Positions 21,003 to 31,408 are shown, counted from the first letter of the stretch. The stretch is 64,000 bases of DNA from Synechococcus sp. PROS-9-1 (GCF_014279775.1 NZ_CP047961.1:1798001-1862000); one strand, 5' to 3'. The notes: a model not told the origin generated them from the sequence alone. A program made the numbers and translations.

Positions 21003-22235
21003 TTGGCCGGAGTTCGCTTCGAGGCACTCAGCAAGAACTATCCGTCCCGTGGGGGGGGCAGGCCTGTTGAGGTGATTCGTGATCTCTCGCTCAGCATCGC
21101 CGACGGCGAATTTCTTGTGCTCGTTGGTCCCTCTGGCTGCGGCAAAAGCACGCTTCTGCGACTGATGGCAGGCCTGGAAGCCCCCAGCTCTGGAGAGATC
21201 CTGGTAGGAGACCAACCCGTATCTGGCCTAAGGCCAGCGAAGCGCAATGTGGCGATGGTGTTTCAAAGCTATGCGCTCTATCCGCATCTGAGCGTTCGTG
21301 ACAACTTGGCCTTCGGCCTGAGGAGAAGCCAACAGCGCACGAGTTTGCAACAGCTCCAGGATCAACTTCATCGCAACACACGTCATCTCCCTGCTGCGCT
21401 AAGGATCTCCTCGCATCGAGAGCAGCAGCTCGAGAAGCGCATCCAGGATGTAGCGCAATCTCTCGAATTAGATCAGCTCCTCGATCGACGACCGAAGGAA
21501 CTATCTGGCGGACAAAAACAACGGGTGGCCCTTGGTCGGGCCATGGCCCGCAAGCCAGAGGTGTTCCTTATGGATGAACCGCTGAGCAATCTCGACGCAA
21601 AATTGCGCGGGAGCACTCGCGCGCGGATCGTTGACCTCCAGCGCCAACTCGGGACCACCACCATCTACGTCACCCATGACCAGGTGGAAGCGATGACCAT
21701 GGGCCACCGCATCGCCGTGCTCAATCAAGGACACCTGCAGCAACTGGGAACTCCGATGGAGTTGTATCGCTGGCCGTCCAATCTGTTTGTGGCCCAATTC
21801 ATCGGCAGCCCACCGATGAACGTGCTGCCCGTGCATGTCGGGCCTGGTGCCACGTTGATGCTCAACGACAGACGCCTCAACGTGGAGGAGCCCACCAGGG
21901 CCCTACTTCAGCCCCTCGAAGGCCAACGGCTGAGCGGAGGGATCCGTCCTGAGCAACTGCATGTTGCACCAGCAACCAACCGAAATCTTCCAGCGGAAGT
22001 GAGTCACAGTGAGGTTTTAGGGAACGAACAACTGCTCACCTGCCGCCTGCTGGACGGGGACCACCTCGTGCAGGTGAGAGCCGATCCAAGCCTGAACGTT
22101 TCGATTGGAGGATCGATTCACTTAGAAGCCGATCCAGATGGCTGGCGGTTATTTGATGAGGCTGGGGACGCCATTGCTTTACCAGAGCCCCCTCCAGCCG
22201 ATACCGCTGAGCCTCAACTTCCCCAGCTGAGCTGA
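21003..22235 (+). CDS. ABC transporter ATP-binding protein, MalK/UgpC type
   Basis: ATPase subunit of a CUT1-type carbohydrate or polyol importer. Walker A is [11 protein letters not shown], the signature [14 protein letters not shown] and Walker [17 protein letters not shown]; a C-terminal TOBE regulatory domain follows ([12 protein letters not shown]). The frame is open from 20781, but homology begins at about 21003. A TTG there, 8 bases after GAGG, gives [14 protein letters not shown]. An insertion-like segment (about residues 110-150, rich in Gln/Arg/His) sits between Walker A and the signature. Partner permeases are not in the window. Confidence 0.88.
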   Translation: MAGVRFEALSKNYPSRGGGRPVEVIRDLSLSIADGEFLVLVGPSGCGKSTLLRLMAGLEAPSSGEILVGDQPVSGLRPAKRNVAMVFQSYALYPHLSVRDNLAFGLRRSQQRTSLQQLQDQLHRNTRHLPAALRISSHREQQLEKRIQDVAQSLELDQLLDRRPKELSGGQKQRVALGRAMARKPEVFLMDEPLSNLDAKLRGSTRARIVDLQRQLGTTTIYVTHDQVEAMTMGHRIAVLNQGHLQQLGTPMELYRWPSNLFVAQFIGSPPMNVLPVHVGPGATLMLNDRRLNVEEPTRALLQPLEGQRLSGGIRPEQLHVAPATNRNLPAEVSHSEVLGNEQLLTCRLLDGDHLVQVRADPSLNVSIGGSIHLEADPDGWRLFDEAGDAIALPEPPPADTAEPQLPQLS

Positions 22236-22244
22236 ACTCAGCGA

Positions 22245-24665
22245 TCAGCGCAACCAAACAACGCTGCAACCTGGACCACCATCTCCCTGATCGGCATCAC
22301 CAACCCGTTCCACATACGGGAGTGAATCGAGCCACTCACGCAAGCCGCGCTTGAGGCGGCCAGTACCGATCCCGTGGATCACCCAAACCGGACCATTGGC
22401 ACCACGAAGCAGCTCTTCCACAGCGGCTTCAGCTTCATGCACTCTCTGGCCGCGAACATCCACCGTGTTCCGAGCGGTACGCACCTGGGAGCCGCCGAGT
22501 CCTCGCCGCGCTTTCACTTGAACCACAGGTTGCTCAGGCGGTGCAGCTCGGCGGCCATCCAGGCTTTCCACCGATTGAAGATCCACCATGCTGCGCATCA
22601 CTCCACAGCGCACACTCAGTTGCTGGCCATCGTCCGATACCTCAAGCACCTCGGCCGCTTTGTCTAAGGCAAGCAGGCGAATGCGTTCGCCCACAGAGGG
22701 ACGCCATTCCGGATGCAGGCGACGCTCTGGAACGGAGCGATGGTTGGATTCAAGCTTGCGCAGCCGCTGACCAGCGCGGCGAGCGGTTTCACCATCGGCC
22801 TTCTGATCCCGCAACCTGCGAATCAAACGACGCACCTCTTGTTGACCATCGCGAATCGAACTCTCCAAACGCTGACGTCCCAACTCCTGCTGCTGCGCAG
22901 AGTTTTTGCGTTGCTGCTCCCAGCGCTGAAGGAGCTCCTCATGCAGCAATTCAGTCCGAGCCAAGAGTGCAGCCGCATCTTCAGCCGCGGCCTGTTGGCG
23001 TTGCCGCTGCTCTTCCAGGCCACGAATCACAGCGTTGACATCGCCATCTCCACTGGGCTTCAGCAGTTCCCTGGCTTGTTCAATCACGCCGCTGTCAAAA
23101 CCAAGACGCGTCGCGATCGCCAACGCATTGCTGCGTCCTGGAATCCCCCAAAGCAGCTGATACGTCGGCGAAAGGGAGTCGCTATCAAAGGCCACAGAGG
23201 CGTTTTCAAAGCGTGAATCGCTGTACTTGAGTGCTTTGAGCTCCCCAAAGTGGGTGGTGGCAATGGTGAGTCGGGCGCAATTGGCCAAATTGCGCAGCAA
23301 AGCAATCGCCAGGGCTGTGCCTTCACTGGGATCTGTACCAGCGCCCACCTCATCGAGCAGCACCAACGCCGGCGACGGTCCAGAGGCGATGGATTGAAGG
23401 ATGCTTCCGATCCTTTTCACGTGACCACTAAACGTGGACAAACTCTGCTGAAGCGACTGTTCGTCGCCGATGTCCGCAAGAACCTGTGCACACCAAGGGA
23501 GTGAGGGACTGCCGTTGCACGGAAGCCACATTCCGGCTCTAGCCATCAATGCCGCTAAGCCAATGCTCTTCAAGGTCACTGTTTTGCCACCAGTGTTGGG
23601 TCCCGTGATGGCAACAACCCGCAACTGCTCCGACACCTCAACGCTCACGGGCACCACAGGGGCGCCACCCTCCTTGCGCTGCTGCCAAACCAACAGTGGA
23701 TGGCGCAGCTCCAGAATTTGAAATGGAGCATCAGCTTGAGCTTCAAGCCGAGGTGGTACGGCACCAAGCCACTGGCCATAACGCCCCCTCGCCAAGGCCA
23801 GATCTAACTTCAACAACACGGCCATCAAGAGAGCGATCGCATCGTTTTGCTCTGCAACGGCAGCACTGAGCTCCGCCAGAACCCGACGTTCCTCTTCTCT
23901 GATTCGGCCATCGAGGGCGGCAAGACGGTTGCCGAGACCGATCACACTCTTCGGTTCAACGAACACGGTGTTGCCAGACGAAGAGCTGTCGTGAACCATT
24001 CCTGGACATTGAGAAGCGGCACCAGCCTTCACCGCTAAAACCGGCCGACCATGGCGTTCGGCAATCACGGTGTCTTGCAACAGAGACGCCCAGCGCCGCA
24101 CAACCGCCTGTAAACGATCACGCCTTTCCTGGCGTGCAACCTGCCATTGGAGACGCAACTCTTCCAACGATTCACTCGCTCGGTTCGCAACGCGCCCTCC
24201 CTCTTCCAGGGCAAATTTCAAACGCTGCTCGAGCTCCGGAAGCGTCGCCACGTTCTCCAAGAGAGCTGAACAGTCAGGTCTTAAGTCAGGGTCATCGATC
24301 TGACGGCGAAGGCGTCGGGCTGCGGCGAGTGTGTGCGCCACAGACAACAACTCCTCGCCTGACGCCGTTCCGCCTTTAGAGCAGCGAAGCACAACCATCT
24401 CGAGGTCATACACCCCTTGAAAACTCAATCCGCCATCAAGGAGACCGTCCAGGCTGGCGAGCTCCATACTCCTTACTTGAAGGGTCAGCGTGGTTTCAAG
24501 GTCAGCTGGCAGCTGCCCCTTCAAACAGTGCTGGCGCCCCTGTGGTGTGTTGGCAAATGTGGAAAAGTGCTGGCACAACCGGGGCCATTCCAGCAACTCC
24601 AGGGTCTCTTCCAGGATCGAAACCGAGGGAGGCGCGGATGTCTTGCGGGGTTCAGACGTCATCAA
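22245..24665 (-). CDS. mutS2: MutS2 family endonuclease/ribosome-rescue ATPase
   Basis: An 806-residue MutS2. It has an N-terminal core and clamp, an ATPase domain with TGPNTGGKTVTLKSIG (Walker A) and LLDEVGAGTDPSEG (Walker B), a long coiled coil rich in Gln/Arg, and a C-terminal Smr domain with DVRGQRVHEAE and HGIGTGRLKRGLREWL. MutS2 proteins suppress recombination or split collided ribosomes. The start overlaps the stop of the VOC gene by 4 bp, so the two are coupled. Confidence 0.93.
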   Translation of the reverse strand: MMTSEPRKTSAPPSVSILEETLELLEWPRLCQHFSTFANTPQGRQHCLKGQLPADLETTLTLQVRSMELASLDGLLDGGLSFQGVYDLEMVVLRCSKGGTASGEELLSVAHTLAAARRLRRQIDDPDLRPDCSALLENVATLPELEQRLKFALEEGGRVANRASESLEELRLQWQVARQERRDRLQAVVRRWASLLQDTVIAERHGRPVLAVKAGAASQCPGMVHDSSSSGNTVFVEPKSVIGLGNRLAALDGRIREEERRVLAELSAAVAEQNDAIALLMAVLLKLDLALARGRYGQWLGAVPPRLEAQADAPFQILELRHPLLVWQQRKEGGAPVVPVSVEVSEQLRVVAITGPNTGGKTVTLKSIGLAALMARAGMWLPCNGSPSLPWCAQVLADIGDEQSLQQSLSTFSGHVKRIGSILQSIASGPSPALVLLDEVGAGTDPSEGTALAIALLRNLANCARLTIATTHFGELKALKYSDSRFENASVAFDSDSLSPTYQLLWGIPGRSNALAIATRLGFDSGVIEQARELLKPSGDGDVNAVIRGLEEQRQRQQAAAEDAAALLARTELLHEELLQRWEQQRKNSAQQQELGRQRLESSIRDGQQEVRRLIRRLRDQKADGETARRAGQRLRKLESNHRSVPERRLHPEWRPSVGERIRLLALDKAAEVLEVSDDGQQLSVRCGVMRSMVDLQSVESLDGRRAAPPEQPVVQVKARRGLGGSQVRTARNTVDVRGQRVHEAEAAVEELLRGANGPVWVIHGIGTGRLKRGLREWLDSLPYVERVGDADQGDGGPGCSVVWLR

Positions 24666-25063
24666 GAGAGACCCGCAGATGCCTCCATCTGGTTGGAGGG
24701 GATTCCACCGGGAGGTTCATACAGCATCTCGAGCCAGTTCCCATCTGGATCCCGGAAGTAAAAGGAGGCTGTGCCATCTCTGTGGTCATGCACGGCCCCA
24801 ACGCTGACCCCAGACGCTTTTAAGTGATCGTGGACCACATCAACCTCGGCGCGATCACGAAAGTGAAAGGCAAAATGCGGGCCTGCCGCTTTGTAGGTGG
24901 GTCCCAGGAGGGCTAACCCATCGCGACTCTCTCCCGCTTCGAGATAACACCAGTCGTCCGCCTTCCAAACCAAGCGCATGCCGAGATCACAGTAAAAAGC
25001 GATCGCACGTGACAGATCCTGCACACGGATGGCGACGTGGCCAAGGCGCTGAACCGCTGGCAT
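24662..25063 (-). CDS. VOC-superfamily (glyoxalase-like) protein
   Basis: A 133-residue single-domain protein of the vicinal oxygen chelate fold. It opens with LGHVAIRVQDLSRAIAFY, has FHFRDRAEVDVVHDHL in the middle and ends with FYFRDPDGNWLEML, the classical glyoxalase/bleomycin-resistance pattern. Putative metal ligands are the His near residue 9 and the Glu in WLEML. The substrate is unknown. Upstream of and coupled to mutS2. Confidence 0.85.
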   Translation of the reverse strand: MPAVQRLGHVAIRVQDLSRAIAFYCDLGMRLVWKADDWCYLEAGESRDGLALLGPTYKAAGPHFAFHFRDRAEVDVVHDHLKASGVSVGAVHDHRDGTASFYFRDPDGNWLEMLYEPPGGIPSNQMEASAGLS

Positions 25064-25170
25064 AGATGCTGTGAAAGGAGACGGTCATTCTGGTGTGTCA
25101 ATCGCCATCTGTGAGTGACTCCACGAGCCAGACCGTTTCACGACCCATATGGCCTATGACCTAGCCGTTT

Positions 25171-26172
25171 TCACCGCATCTGTAGCCACTCGGCAGCATC
25201 ACAAGCGTGGTAAGTGAGGATTAAATCGGCACCTGCCCGCTTGAAGCTCAGCAAGGTCTCAAGGACCACCGCACGTTCATCAATCCATCCACGTTCGGCA
25301 GCCGCCTTCACCATTGAGTATTCGCCACTCACGTTGTAAGCAGCGATCGGAAGCTCTGACTCATCGCGCAGGCGGCAGATGATGTCCAGATACGCCAACC
25401 CTGGCTTCACCATCATGATGTCGGCACCTTCTTGTTCATCAAGCTGGGCCTCCGTGATGGCCTCGCGCGCATTGGCCGGATCCATCTGATAGGTGTCTTT
25501 GTTTTTCGGGATCACCTTCTCAGTGGTTGCTCGAGGAGCGGAATCGAGCGCCTCGCGAAACGGGCCGTAATAAGCGGAGGAATATTTTGCGGTGTAGCTG
25601 ATGATGCCGACGTGCTCGAAACCGGCGTCATCAAGGGCTTCACGAATGGCGCCAACGCGGCCGTCCATCATGTCGCTGGGTCCTATCAGATCAGCCCCGG
25701 CCTCCGCCTGCATCACAGCCTGCTTGCACAGCTGATCAATCGTTTCGTCATTCAGCACGACGCCTTCTGGGCTCACAATCCCGTCGTGGCCATCACAGGA
25801 GTAAGGGTCGAGGGCAACGTCGGTCATGATTGCCATATCGGGGACTTCCCTTTTGAGCTGACGAATCGCCCTGGGGATCAAACCGTTGGCATTGAAACTT
25901 TCTGAACCGTCTTCAGTTTTCAGGCCTTCAGACACCTTGGGGAAGAGCACCACACACCGAATTCCCAGATCCCAGGCTCGTTGAACCTCAGCACTCAAGC
26001 GATCGAGACTCCAGCGATTTGCGCCTGGCATGGCACCAATCGGCTCAACCTCAGCGCCCTCGTGCACAAACAGCGGATAAATAAAATCAGCAGGAAGCAA
26101 TTGGTTTTCGCGCACCATGGCCCTTAAGGCCGGAGAGCGACGCAAACGGCGGGGGCGATAGGTGATCTCCAT
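25171..26172 (-). CDS. hemB: Delta-aminolevulinic acid dehydratase (porphobilinogen synthase)
   Basis: Condenses two 5-aminolevulinate molecules into porphobilinogen for heme, chlorophyll and bilin synthesis. 333 residues, normal size. The Schiff-base lysines lie in SYTAKYSSAYYGPF and MMVKPGLAYLD. The metal region reads TDVALDPYSCDGHDG, the aspartate-type (Mg-dependent) form rather than the Cys-rich Zn type. ATG start at 26172, 42 bp from the DnaJ-like gene upstream. Confidence 0.96.
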   Translation of the reverse strand: MEITYRPRRLRRSPALRAMVRENQLLPADFIYPLFVHEGAEVEPIGAMPGANRWSLDRLSAEVQRAWDLGIRCVVLFPKVSEGLKTEDGSESFNANGLIPRAIRQLKREVPDMAIMTDVALDPYSCDGHDGIVSPEGVVLNDETIDQLCKQAVMQAEAGADLIGPSDMMDGRVGAIREALDDAGFEHVGIISYTAKYSSAYYGPFREALDSAPRATTEKVIPKNKDTYQMDPANAREAITEAQLDEQEGADIMMVKPGLAYLDIICRLRDESELPIAAYNVSGEYSMVKAAAERGWIDERAVVLETLLSFKRAGADLILTYHACDAAEWLQMR

Positions 26173-26214
26173 TAATAAGGTCTGACAACAGATGCTGAGA
26201 TCGTAAATCCCACC

Positions 26215-27207
26215 TCAGAGGCTGGCGTTCTGAATCCACTGTTGACGGGGATCTCCGTCTCGGCTGCTCTGAAGCTGTTCAAGCAGCTGACGCTGTTCGT
26301 CTGACCACTGCTTCGGCCATTGAAGATCAAGGGTGAGTAAGAGATCTCCACGGCCTGACTTTCCAGGCCAGCCTTTTCCCCTTAGGCGCAGGCTCTTTCC
26401 TGGAGCTGTGCCAGGGGGAATGGTGACATCTGCCTCACCATCTGGCGTCATCACCTTGACCATTCCACCTAGAGCAAGTTCGTCGAAGGCAACGGGCAAT
26501 TCAGCCCGCAACTGATCGCCATCCAGAGTCCAGATCGGATGCGATTGAACCTCAATCACGAGATAAAGATCACCTCGACGACCCGTACCTGGTTGCACAT
26601 TTCCCTTGCCCTTAAGCCGAAGCTTCGAACCACTTTTCACGCCAGGAGGGATCCGAACCTGAACCCGCTCATCGTTGACAGACAAGGTGCGTTCCCCCCC
26701 GCGAAACGCCTCCGAGAAGGTCACCTTGACCACTGCTTCAGCATCAAGGTTGATTGGTGCTCTCGATCCACCGCGGGGAAAACCACCTCCGGGGAAGCCG
26801 CCTCCAGGGAAGCCTCCGCCGTACCCGGCGGGACCTGAGCCGCCTCCAGCCGCACCGCCGAAACGGCCCAGAAGGTCATTGATGAAATCGTCAAAGTTGC
26901 CGTAGCGGCCAAAGTCAACATCAACTCCTGCAGGACCTGAGCCACCACCAGGCATTCCTGCCTGGTTCCAGTATTGGCCAAATTGCTCGTAGCGACGGCG
27001 CTTCTCAGGATCAGAAAGCACCTCATAGGCTTCGCTCACCTCTTTAAAACGCGCTTCAGCGTCCTGATCGTCCGGATTCACATCGGGGTGATACTGACGG
27101 GCCAGCTTGCGAAAAGCACGCTTCACCGTGTCGGCGTCTGCACTGCGTTCCACACCCAGCACTTTGAAGTAATCGCGGTAGCCACTGCCGGCCATGGAAT
27201 TCATCAA
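26215..27207 (-). CDS. DnaJ/CbpA-type co-chaperone
   Basis: A 330-residue class B J-protein. The J domain (about residues 10-75) has the HPD motif in [14 protein letters not shown] Gly/Phe-rich linker with repeats of PGGGF follows. Two C-terminal substrate-binding domains ([39 protein letters not shown]) complete it, without the DnaJ zinc finger. It stimulates DnaK ATPase. The ATG at 27207 could be one codon shorter. Probably co-transcribed with hemB. Confidence 0.92.
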   Translation of the reverse strand: MMNSMAGSGYRDYFKVLGVERSADADTVKRAFRKLARQYHPDVNPDDQDAEARFKEVSEAYEVLSDPEKRRRYEQFGQYWNQAGMPGGGSGPAGVDVDFGRYGNFDDFINDLLGRFGGAAGGGSGPAGYGGGFPGGGFPGGGFPRGGSRAPINLDAEAVVKVTFSEAFRGGERTLSVNDERVQVRIPPGVKSGSKLRLKGKGNVQPGTGRRGDLYLVIEVQSHPIWTLDGDQLRAELPVAFDELALGGMVKVMTPDGEADVTIPPGTAPGKSLRLRGKGWPGKSGRGDLLLTLDLQWPKQWSDEQRQLLEQLQSSRDGDPRQQWIQNASL

Positions 27208-27310
27208 CCCGTAGGGCTGCGCATCAGATCCGACGCACAGTTTCGTCCGTGGATGCGGACCGGAGCAATGGCGGGATGCCCGAACGGCAGAGCGTTCTTA
27301 GATTTGGGAC

Positions 27311-27679
27311 ATGGTTGAAATCAGCAAACTGTTGCCTGTGTTGGCATCCCTGGCAGCGCTCGCGCTCCCATTCCCAGCGGCAGCGGCACCCAATCCGGCA
27401 GACCTGGCAAACCACCTCAGTACAAGCAAGGCGCTGTACTACGGCTCTTGGCGCTGTCCTGCCTGCATCACGCAAACCCGATTGTTCGGCGATGCAGCCA
27501 ACACACTTCCCTACGTGGAATGCGCAAAACCCAAGGAGCTTCCGATTCAAGCGGCAGCCTGTAAAACAGCCGAGATTCGGGCTTATCCCACCTGGATTCT
27601 TGAAAACGGCGAGCGCCGAGAAGGAGTTCAAAGCCTCGAGCAACTCAAGGTGTGGACATCCATGCCAGCCCGTCCTTAA
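27311..27679 (+). CDS. Secreted thioredoxin-fold protein
   Basis: A 122-residue protein with a signal peptide (LPVLASLAALALPFPAAAA) and a thioredoxin-like domain. WRCPACITQTRLFG gives the CxxC active site, and AYPTWIL carries the cis-proline position. The sequence resembles the thioredoxin domain that accompanies VKOR in cyanobacteria, suggesting a role in lumenal or periplasmic disulfide chemistry. The next gene starts 3 bases after the stop, so they form an operon. Confidence 0.78.
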   Translation: MVEISKLLPVLASLAALALPFPAAAAPNPADLANHLSTSKALYYGSWRCPACITQTRLFGDAANTLPYVECAKPKELPIQAAACKTAEIRAYPTWILENGERREGVQSLEQLKVWTSMPARP

Positions 27680-27682
27680 TCC

Positions 27683-29329
27683 ATGGCGCGTCCAAACCTG
27701 GCCTTAGTTCACGGCTTCAGCTGGAGGCACTGGAAAGGGGATTTACTGGGCGGCCTCACGGCAGCCGTGGTGGCCCTACCCCTGGCCCTTGCATTCGGCA
27801 ACGCAGCACTGGGGCCAGGCGGCGCCATATACGGGCTCTACGGAGCGATCATTACGGGCTTTCTAGCCGCTCTTTTTGGCGGTACCCCTGCGCAAGTCTC
27901 TGGTCCTACTGGACCGATGAGCGTCACCGTTGCTGGGGTAATTGGAACACTCGCAGCCGTTGGGATTTCTCGGGAGCTTGGGAGCAATGAGCTACTCCCA
28001 CTCGTGATGGGAGCCGTGTTGATCGGCGGGCTCATTCAGATCCTGATGGGGGTTCTGCGCCTTGGTCGCTATATCACCCTGGTCCCTTATTCCGTGGTGT
28101 CGGGTTTCATGTCTGGCATCGGAGTGATTATTCTTTGCCTACAAATTGGACCCTTATTAGGAATCAAAAGCCAGGGCGGAGTAATCACTTCGCTCGGAAC
28201 AGTTTTTAGTCAATTTACTCCGAATACAGCTGCGTTACTGGTCGGCGCATTGACGCTAGCAGTGGTTTTTCTAACCCCCAAGAGACTCAGCACCTGGGTG
28301 CCATCTCCACTGATTGCATTGGTGGTGATTACACCTCTTTCCATGCTGTTGTTTCAAGACGGCATCCCCCGAATCGGAACCATTCCAGAAGGGGGATTAA
28401 ACTTCAGCCTGCCTAATCTCAAAAATCACTTCCCGGTCTTATTACGCGCCGGTCTTGTGCTCGCGGTGCTCGGTGCGATTGACTCACTGCTCACATCACT
28501 TGTGGCCGATAACATCAGCCAAAGTCGTCACCACTCCAACCGAGAGCTCATCGGGCAAGGCATTGCCAACAGCGTAGCTGGACTGTTCAACGGCCTACCA
28601 GGGGCCGGAGCAACGATGCGCACGGTGATCAATATCAAGTCTGGAGGCCGAACTCCTATCTCAGGGATGGCGCATTCGGTCTTTTTACTTGTGCTGCTTT
28701 TAGGCGCTGGGCCGCTGGCCGAAAGCATTCCAGAGGCATTATTAGCCGGGATATTAATCAAAGTAGGTCTAGACATTATCGACTGGGGATTCCTTTTAAG
28801 AGCCCACCGTCTCTCCATTAAGACAGCTCTTGTGATGTGGGGCGTTTTGCTGATGACCGTATTTTGGGATCTCATCGGCGCAGTCCTTGTTGGCATGTTT
28901 ATTGCCAACCTTCTGACCATTGAATCGATTACAACGCATCAGTTGGAAAGCATGAATTCAGAAGACAGTTCTCAGCTCGATCAAGAAGAGCAACATCTCT
29001 TTGATCGTTGCGGAGATGCACTCATGCTGTTTCGCTTGCAAGGACCACTGAGTTTTGGAGCCGCAAAAGGAATTAGCGAACGCATGACCCAAATCAGGCA
29101 GTACAAAATACTTTTACTCGACGTGACAGACGTTCCACATCTTGGAATCACGGCCACATTGGCGATCGAAAGAATGGTGGAGGAAGCAGAACACCACGAA
29201 CGCCAAGTTTTGATCGCGGGCGCAAATGCGAAGGTGAAAGCGCGTCTGGAACAATTCCGAATCCATCAGCTCACTGGAAGCAGAAGAGAGGCCTTGGCCC
29301 ATGCAGCGCAAGAACTAGACCCGAACTAA
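27683..29329 (+). CDS. bicA: SulP-family transporter, BicA-like Na+/bicarbonate symporter
   Basis: A 548-residue SulP transporter with about 12-14 membrane spans and a C-terminal STAS domain (from about residue 440). Segments such as GDLLGGLTAAVVALPLALAFG, SGPTGPMSVTVAGV, VSGFMSGIGVIILCLQIGP and GLPGAGATMRTVINIKSGGR are very close to the characterised BicA bicarbonate transporter of Synechococcus, judged from memory. A related sulfate or other anion transporter remains possible. It would supply inorganic carbon to the carboxysome. Confidence 0.82.
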   Translation: MARPNLALVHGFSWRHWKGDLLGGLTAAVVALPLALAFGNAALGPGGAIYGLYGAIITGFLAALFGGTPAQVSGPTGPMSVTVAGVIGTLAAVGISRELGSNELLPLVMGAVLIGGLIQILMGVLRLGRYITLVPYSVVSGFMSGIGVIILCLQIGPLLGIKSQGGVITSLGTVFSQFTPNTAALLVGALTLAVVFLTPKRLSTWVPSPLIALVVITPLSMLLFQDGIPRIGTIPEGGLNFSLPNLKNHFPVLLRAGLVLAVLGAIDSLLTSLVADNISQSRHHSNRELIGQGIANSVAGLFNGLPGAGATMRTVINIKSGGRTPISGMAHSVFLLVLLLGAGPLAESIPEALLAGILIKVGLDIIDWGFLLRAHRLSIKTALVMWGVLLMTVFWDLIGAVLVGMFIANLLTIESITTHQLESMNSEDSSQLDQEEQHLFDRCGDALMLFRLQGPLSFGAAKGISERMTQIRQYKILLLDVTDVPHLGITATLAIERMVEEAEHHERQVLIAGANAKVKARLEQFRIHQLTGSRREALAHAAQELDPN

Positions 29330-29443
29330 CGACATCAAGACAACAATAAGAGACAGTATTTATACTCAACAATCAGACGCTGTAGCCGTGAGCACGCGGC
29401 AGACAGGGTTTGTCGACAGAATATTTATACGAATTAAGACTCC

Positions 29444-29539
29444 ATGGAAATCCTCACTGCTCTGGCCATTGCACCATTCCTGGCTGCACTCGTACTCGGC
29501 GCTAGAGAAGCCGAGCTCGAAGAGCAAAACAATCGCTAA
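29444..29539 (+). CDS. Tiny single-span membrane peptide (31 aa)
   Basis: The ATG at 29444 opens MEILTALAIAPFLAALVLGA followed by a charged tail REAELEEQNNR. One membrane span with an acidic C-terminus. It resembles small photosystem or membrane-complex subunits in size and layout, but I do not recognise it. First gene of the accessory region. Confidence 0.45.
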   Translation: MEILTALAIAPFLAALVLGAREAELEEQNNR

Positions 29540-29877
29540 GGGCAAAAAGCGATGAGCCGGTCAAAAATAATTCCATTACGCCTCGTCTTCATAACTTGTT
29601 AATCTCCAATATCTTAAAATCAACAATTACCTCGATTCACGTTTATCTCTGAATCCCAGTTCCGACAATTGATATCTCTGGCCTATCAATCAAACCACTC
29701 TGTTGGGATCACTAGTTGAGTAAGCGGAAGCATTGAGGAAAATTTAAACCCCATCATGCGACGTATTATCTTTTTTAATTCTTTCGCTTGGATGCGAGTA
29801 CTCAATACTAGTGATCAAGTTAATAGCCAATCAGGACACCAACGTCTAAACATCGGGCCCTTGCTTTGCCGCAAAGA
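29540..29877. other. AT-rich intergenic stretch with inverted repeat
   Basis: No gene seen. It contains an imperfect inverted repeat: GATCACTAGTTGAGTA at 29707-29722 and its complement with a 2-base insertion at 29799-29816, about 76 bp apart. The rest is AT-rich without clear coding potential. Confidence 0.5.
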
Positions 29878-30060
29878 TCAGAAGAAAGCCTGTCCGGAAA
29901 GCCAATGGCCGTAAGGCCTCGTTGATGCCTCAGCGAATGCCAAGAACATCGTGACACCAATCCCGAGAAGGGTAATGGAAATGCCACTAGTGATAGCGAT
30001 ATCGTAAACAGCACGGGTCGCAGAAGGGCTTCGACTAGGGAGGGAGGAACGTTGAGCCAT
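29878..30060 (-). CDS. Small membrane protein (60 aa)
   Basis: Starting at the internal ATG at 30060, the product is MAQRSSLPSRSPSATRAVYD followed by one long hydrophobic span (IAITSGISITLLGIGVTMFLAF) and a short tail ending GHWLSGQAFF. An in-frame ATG at 30075 adds five residues. The Ser/Arg-rich start and clean span suggest a real single-pass protein. Family not recognised. Confidence 0.5.
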   Translation of the reverse strand: MAQRSSLPSRSPSATRAVYDIAITSGISITLLGIGVTMFLAFAEASTRPYGHWLSGQAFF

Positions 30061-30330
30061 TGACCAGAACGACATCTATAAATTAGTTATGAAGCACTAG
30101 AGAGAATAAAACAGGCTTCATTGATGAAGCTCATCAATTCGTTTCATGGCGCAACATGCCTTGTCCACTTGCTGATAACGAAGGTGTCTTTAGACAAGCA
30201 AAAATCAGTAGAACTTTGGTTCAACTACGACCAGAGTGAAATCAAGAGTCTTAGGGAAACCATCAAAAAAGCTTGGATTTCAATCATGAGGCGAACCTTG
30301 ATTCAGCTGCCAGAGAGATCAGTTCTTCCT

Positions 30331-30603
30331 TTATCGAACCGGGGGGTAACAGCGCTGCCAACCGGCCTCACGCATGGTGTCCCAGGTATCGACGGCCTGA
30401 TGACGAAGCATCCGACGACGTGAAAGTGGGACTGGTGGATAGGGCGGTTTCCATTGAAACGTCCTTAACGCGATCAATTCACCATCAGCAGAATTGCCAG
30501 CACACTGAAAATGCACCAGTTGCTGTTGAAGCTCGTTGGAAAGCCAACCCTCACCACCAGGGATGTCTGGAAGTCGCTGTGAATCGGGACGAAGACGTGG
30601 CAT
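30331..30603 (-). CDS. DUF1651 family protein
   Basis: A 90-residue protein in which GEGWLSNELQQQLVHF near the start and MLRHQAVDTWDTMREAGWQR near the end match the pattern of DUF1651, a family of short proteins abundant in marine picocyanobacteria. Function unknown. The in-frame start at 30603 is ATG. A plus-strand frame over the same bases looks like a shadow. Confidence 0.65.
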   Translation of the reverse strand: MPRLRPDSQRLPDIPGGEGWLSNELQQQLVHFQCAGNSADGELIALRTFQWKPPYPPVPLSRRRMLRHQAVDTWDTMREAGWQRCYPPVR

Positions 30604-30671
30604 TCATTAATTATGACAGCCTTAACGAAAATCGGCAGAATTAATAATGAACAGCAGATATGTGTACTGAT

Positions 30672-30809
30672 TCAGGAGCAAACCAACCGTACCCCGCTAA
30701 AGCCATCACAAAACCAAAGCATTCCGAGTAGCAAACCTCCACATCGAATCACAACAGGAGTGCCCACCTCAACCTGATCAAAGACCTCAATCACGTCCGT
30801 GTTTAGCAT
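30672..30809 (-). CDS. Possible 45-aa protein
   Basis: A short frame from ATG 30809 gives a protein-like sequence (DVIEVFDQVEVGTPVVIRC, then GGLLLGMLWF) with a hydrophobic second half. AGGG lies too far upstream to be a convincing ribosome site. It is the most protein-like frame in the 30.6-31.4 kb stretch; little else there looks coding. Confidence 0.3.
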   Translation of the reverse strand: MLNTDVIEVFDQVEVGTPVVIRCGGLLLGMLWFCDGFSGVRLVCS

Positions 30810-31408
30810 TCTGATAAAGCCCTAACTTGCAGCAGCAGCTTGGGCAATGCAGCCAACAGAAGCCGTCAAAAACACATTTAAAAGAGTCTTGGCCAGATGC
30901 ATTGAGTCAGGTGAAAAGTTTTAGACTTTTTATCTCAATTGACAGCCCAAAGAAGCTGCAGAGCTACAAACCAACGAAGGAAGATTTGCAAGGGATGCCC
31001 CTGGTATGGCTCATGCCAGCTGAATGACATGCATCGCTGTTGATGGATCAAAAATGGGCAGTTATGCCTATCGCCTAAGGGATACTCGGCTCATTAGAAC
31101 AATGAGGTGATCTTTCACCCGCAATGAAGCTCGATAGTGCAAACGCCCATCCAATGGGAAGCCTGATCCACGACGGAACGCATACACCCTTCCACGCCTT
31201 AGCTTGCCCCCTGAATCCCCGCGTTGTCCGCATCGGTAAAAAGAGATAAGCGGCCAATAACGGAAAAAGGGTCTAACGCCTTAAGCACAACGAGAGGGTT
31301 TCTCATCGACGCCCTCGTTCTCTAAAGATCACGTTTACGAGCCCGAGGAAGCGGAGTTTTTTTCAAGGGCTCAGCCTGCGAAGCATTCTCCTCACCCGTT
31401 CAACAATA
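30810..31408. other. Stretch without a supported gene
   Basis: Only weak frames occur, such as one at 30827-31027 (+) and one at 31075-31257 (-). Neither has a ribosome site or recognisable features. I see no tRNA or clear structured RNA. Confidence 0.4.

Noticed and set aside
20943-21215. N-terminal extension of the obgE frame
   Set aside because: Obg homology starts at the GTG at 20942, and the upstream part overlaps the divergent ABC gene.
30121-30423. Plus-strand open frame of 100 codons
   Set aside because: It overlaps the DUF1651 gene on the other strand and its sequence lacks fold-like character.
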